A DNA stretch of 64,000 nucleotides, taken from NCBI GenBank assembly GCA_019916065.1, contig CM034234.1, forward strand, positions 12,010,520-12,074,519, written 5' to 3'. Each line of letters begins with the position of its first letter. Position 1 is the stretch's first letter. The notes under the pieces are model-generated. The model was not told where the DNA came from, did not search any database, and was given only the letters and a program-made list of their open reading frames with translations. Source of the DNA: Vitellaria paradoxa. Its lineage: Eukaryota > Streptophyta > Magnoliopsida > Ericales > Sapotaceae. The position numbers and the translations under genes were made by a program. Below are positions 61,152-64,000 of this stretch, in pieces.

Positions 61152-61493
61152 CGGTATGAGAGCCATTGGATTCTGATTCCTAAACTTTTTTTCCTTTAAC
61201 CTTGAATTTTTTTTCTGCGGTTCTGTCTTATTTCTTGGTTTCTATTTTTTTTTCACCAACCCGTTTGTCAAACCCTTTCTTTTATGCACTTGCTTATGGA
61301 AATTTGGCCCCACAGATATTCTTTTATTTCCAACACCTGACAAATTGAGCGGCATTGTCTTGGTCAAAGGCACAATTTTTGGGTCCCACGGCGTGATGTT
61401 TCTAGCATTTGCTGTTTTGGGTGATCCTTCTAGCATCTGCTGTTTTGCCTTGCTGTTTGGCACCCGCGTCCAATTGCTCGGTGTCCGCTCGTT

Positions 61494-64000
61494 TTGGTTC
61501 ACAACGTGCAATTAATCCGGTTTAGATCGGTCCTTGGGGTTGTTGACCCCTCAGATTCAAAATTTGTCCTCTATTTCTGCCAAATCTGTCATCTAGTCAC
61601 TTTCTTCACCGCGACTTCTCAAAATGATGTTGTACGCTCAATTGACACCATTCTAGATAGCTCTAAATATAATATTTAGGCTCAGCAGATATCTGTATTT
61701 CTTATTAGACGTAAACCTTGGAGATATGTTACCGGTGAACGTGTCAAGCCGCAAAAATTAGACAAAGAGACACAAGAAGAATTTGACAACCGTATTGAAG
61801 ATTGGAACAGCGCTTATTGTAAGATTATTTCTGGGTTCATTAATACTTCCAGTCCTGCAATTCAGTCTTTTGCCTAAGTTTCGGAATACTCATGCTACCT
61901 GGGAGTTTTCAGCCAATCGGTATAATTGCATTAGTGATGCTGCCCTACAATTCCAATTGGAATCCAAACTCTATCAAATGCAGTAAGAGCCTGGCCAATC
62001 TATTGCTGACTATCATGCCCAAGTCTATAGCCTCTGAGATCAACTCTCTCAAGCTGATTCTTCCTTTAATGATGCTGAGTCTATCAAATTATTTATGGCA
62101 TATAAAGATCGACGCTAGTTTATTCACTTTATGATGGGGCTTAGAAACGACTTTGAGAATACTTGAGCTTCTCTCCTGCATCGCTCTTCTCTACCATCCT
62201 TGAGGTAGCTCTCATTGAGCTTCTTTCTCTACCATCCTTGAAGTAACTCTTACTCAGGCTGTCTTTGCTGTGTTTTCTTTTTCCGCTGCATCTTCAAAAC
62301 GCAACCAAGTCTGGTGCAATTATTGTAAGAAGGAATGTCATCTTATCAGTGACTGCCCTAAGCTCAAGGCTAAGCGCTCCAAATCTCAGCCCCGTCATCA
62401 AATTGCTGCTGCATCCTCTTCTAGACACCCAAGTTCTACCACTCCTTCATGCCTTACTGCTGCTAATGTTGAGGTTATAGTCCACCAGGTTATCAACCGT
62501 TCTTCTCCTATTTTGTCTGTCGTTATAAGTATGTCTATATCCCCTTGGTATATTGATTCTGCTTCTTATAACCACATGACAGCTGACTCTTCCTTACTTT
62601 TTTCTTAAGCAGTCCCTTTCACAAGCCCCTTTAATTTGTACTACTAACGGTTTCCATATGTTAGTTAGTCATGTTAGTTCTATCACCACTCATAATTTTT
62701 CTATACCTAATACTTATCTTGTTCCCAATTTATCCTTAAATCTTCTCTTTGTGGGTCAACTTGTTGAACTTGGTTATATGGTAAAATTTTCTAATGATGG
62801 GTGTATTGGACAGGATTTTCAGACGGACCAGTTGATTGAGACATAGCATAAAATTGGTCACCTCTTTGAGCTTACTTTCTTGCATTTTTCAAGTCCTTCT
62901 TCATCCCTTTCTCTACCAGTTGCGGCTATCACCACTACTTCCGAATTATGACATTCTCGTCTTGGTCATAGTTTGTTATCTAGTGTTCGTTTGTTAGCGT
63001 TAAAAGGACTTTTAGGTCCCGTTAATTTTTTTTTTCTTTTGATTGTTTACCATGTCATTTAGGGAAACAAACTGATTTACCATTTAATAAAAGCGATTAT
63101 CTTTCTACTGTACTTTTTGATCTTGTTCATTCTGATATTTGGGAACCTGCCCCTATTGCCACTAATGGGGGGGGGGGAGTCGTTATTTTGTGGATTTTTG
63201 TTGACGATTTTTCAAGATATACTTGAATTTATTTACTTCGTAATCGATCTAAGTTAACCAAAATTTTTGATAATTTTCACAAAATGATCCATACTCAATT
63301 TTCTCGCAAGATTAAAATTTTTCGTTCTGATAATGCTATGGAATATAAAGATAGTTTTATTTTCGCAAATCTTGAAAATAATGGGTCTCTTCCTCATTTA
63401 TCTTATCCTTATACATCTCAGCAACATGGACGTGCTAAACGAGAATATTGTTATATTTTAAATATCATTCATTCACTTCTTATCTCTGCTTCTTTGCCTG
63501 AAACTTTTTGGGGAGAAGTTACTCTCACAGCTATTTACACAATTAATAGGGTTCCTCCTTCCACAATTTCTAATTGCTCTCCTTGTGAGCGTTTGTATCG
63601 GAAGGTACCAGATTATTCGTGTCTCAAAACTTTTGGTTGTATTTGTTTTGTCCTCCTTCCTCAACATGAGCGTACTAAATTAGAATCTCACTCACGCTTA
63701 TGATGTTTTCTTGGCTATGGTATTGAACAAAAGGGCTGTCGGTGTTATGATTTTGTTTCCAAACGCATCCGTCTTTCTCGTCATGTACAGTTGATCTAGG
63801 AACATCGTTTATTTACTGACATGATTAAACTTCCCTCTAACCCTTCTCATCACTTACCCATTTTTACTGATTCTTCTATTACTCTATTTCCCAATTCTAA
63901 CCCTTGTGATGCAGGTTCTTCAAACACTCAAGGTGACCACTTGACATTCTCACCCAGTTCATCTGGCATGCCTGTGAATTTTTCACCTCCACCTGCTACT
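61494..64000 (+). pseudogene. Copia gag-pol remnant, 3' truncated by the window
   Basis: Broken polyprotein. Gag text includes KPWRYVTGERVKPQKLDKE and FDNRIEDWNSAYCKIIS near 61700-61830, then ATWEFSANRY and LYQMQ. A CCHC zinc knuckle (CNYCKKECHLISDC) lies at 62315-62356. The protease region reads WYIDSASYNHMT, where the active-site DSG/DTG triplet has become DSA. The integrase part includes FVDDFSRYT (about 63190), RSDNAMEYKD (about 63315) and TFWGEVTLTAIYTINRVPP. A run of G (about 63169-63177) and many stops and frameshifts break it. It is inactive. Confidence 0.9.

Larger units (their letters stand above)
60920..64000 (+). mobile_element. Copia retrotransposon, 5' part (runs off the window)
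   Basis: A short LTR (60920-61151) is followed directly by cggtatgagagcc, a Copia-type primer-binding site (usual form tggtatcagagcc). Gag, zinc knuckle, protease region and integrase remnants follow in order on the plus strand. The window ends before reverse transcriptase. The element sits exactly at the right edge of duplicated copy B; copy A continues uninterrupted through the site at 23939. Confidence 0.9.

Overview
This window looks like nuclear DNA of a eudicot plant. It is strongly AT-rich, has spliced genes with GT-AG introns, and carries a TIR-NB-LRR immune receptor (a class largely confined to dicots among flowering plants), a class III peroxidase, Copia and Gypsy LTR retrotransposons, tRNA-derived SINEs and many MITE-like elements. 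I cannot name the species. Gene density is low: four intact gene models in 64 kb, plus two receptor pseudogenes; most of the rest is transposon-derived or low-complexity DNA.

Layout. 0-8.6 kb: gene-free, with a SINE, MITEs, a hAT-like element (8-bp target duplication) and a Mutator-like element (10-bp target duplication). 8.6-22 kb: a tandem segmental duplication carrying two paralogous three-exon genes for 93-residue secreted precursors that end in a PSY-type sulfated-peptide core (DY....AN..HDP..P); the second copy has gained further TIR elements and a SINE-like retroposon. 22.8-23.9 kb: a segment whose diverged copy lies at 58.6-60.9 kb, and whose comparison exposes filled and empty insertion sites. 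26.3-28.2 kb: a complete three-exon secreted class III peroxidase. 28.8-36.2 kb: Copia elements in reverse orientation; the main one is full length with ~465-bp LTRs and directly abuts a broken TIR exon. 36.2-48.7 kb: a TNL cluster on the minus strand, with a TIR fragment, a TIR-NB pseudogene that has lost its P-loop, and one complete five-exon TNL gene (predicted 1235 residues). 49.5-53.9 kb: a Helitron-like 3' end, then palindromic and tandem low-complexity DNA including a 546-bp tandem duplication. 56.4-58.4 kb: a truncated Gypsy element (LTR, primer-binding site and gag remnant). 60.9-64 kb: the 5' part of a decayed Copia element running out of the window.

Function. The TNL (intracellular immune receptor), the peroxidase (apoplastic redox enzyme) and the PSY-like peptides (secreted growth/stress signals) are individually linked to growth and defence, but nothing in the sequence shows that they form one system. 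The most interesting items are the tandem pair of small, multi-exon peptide-hormone genes, which are easily missed because no exon is longer than 147 bases, and the several paralogous empty sites that date and define transposon insertions.
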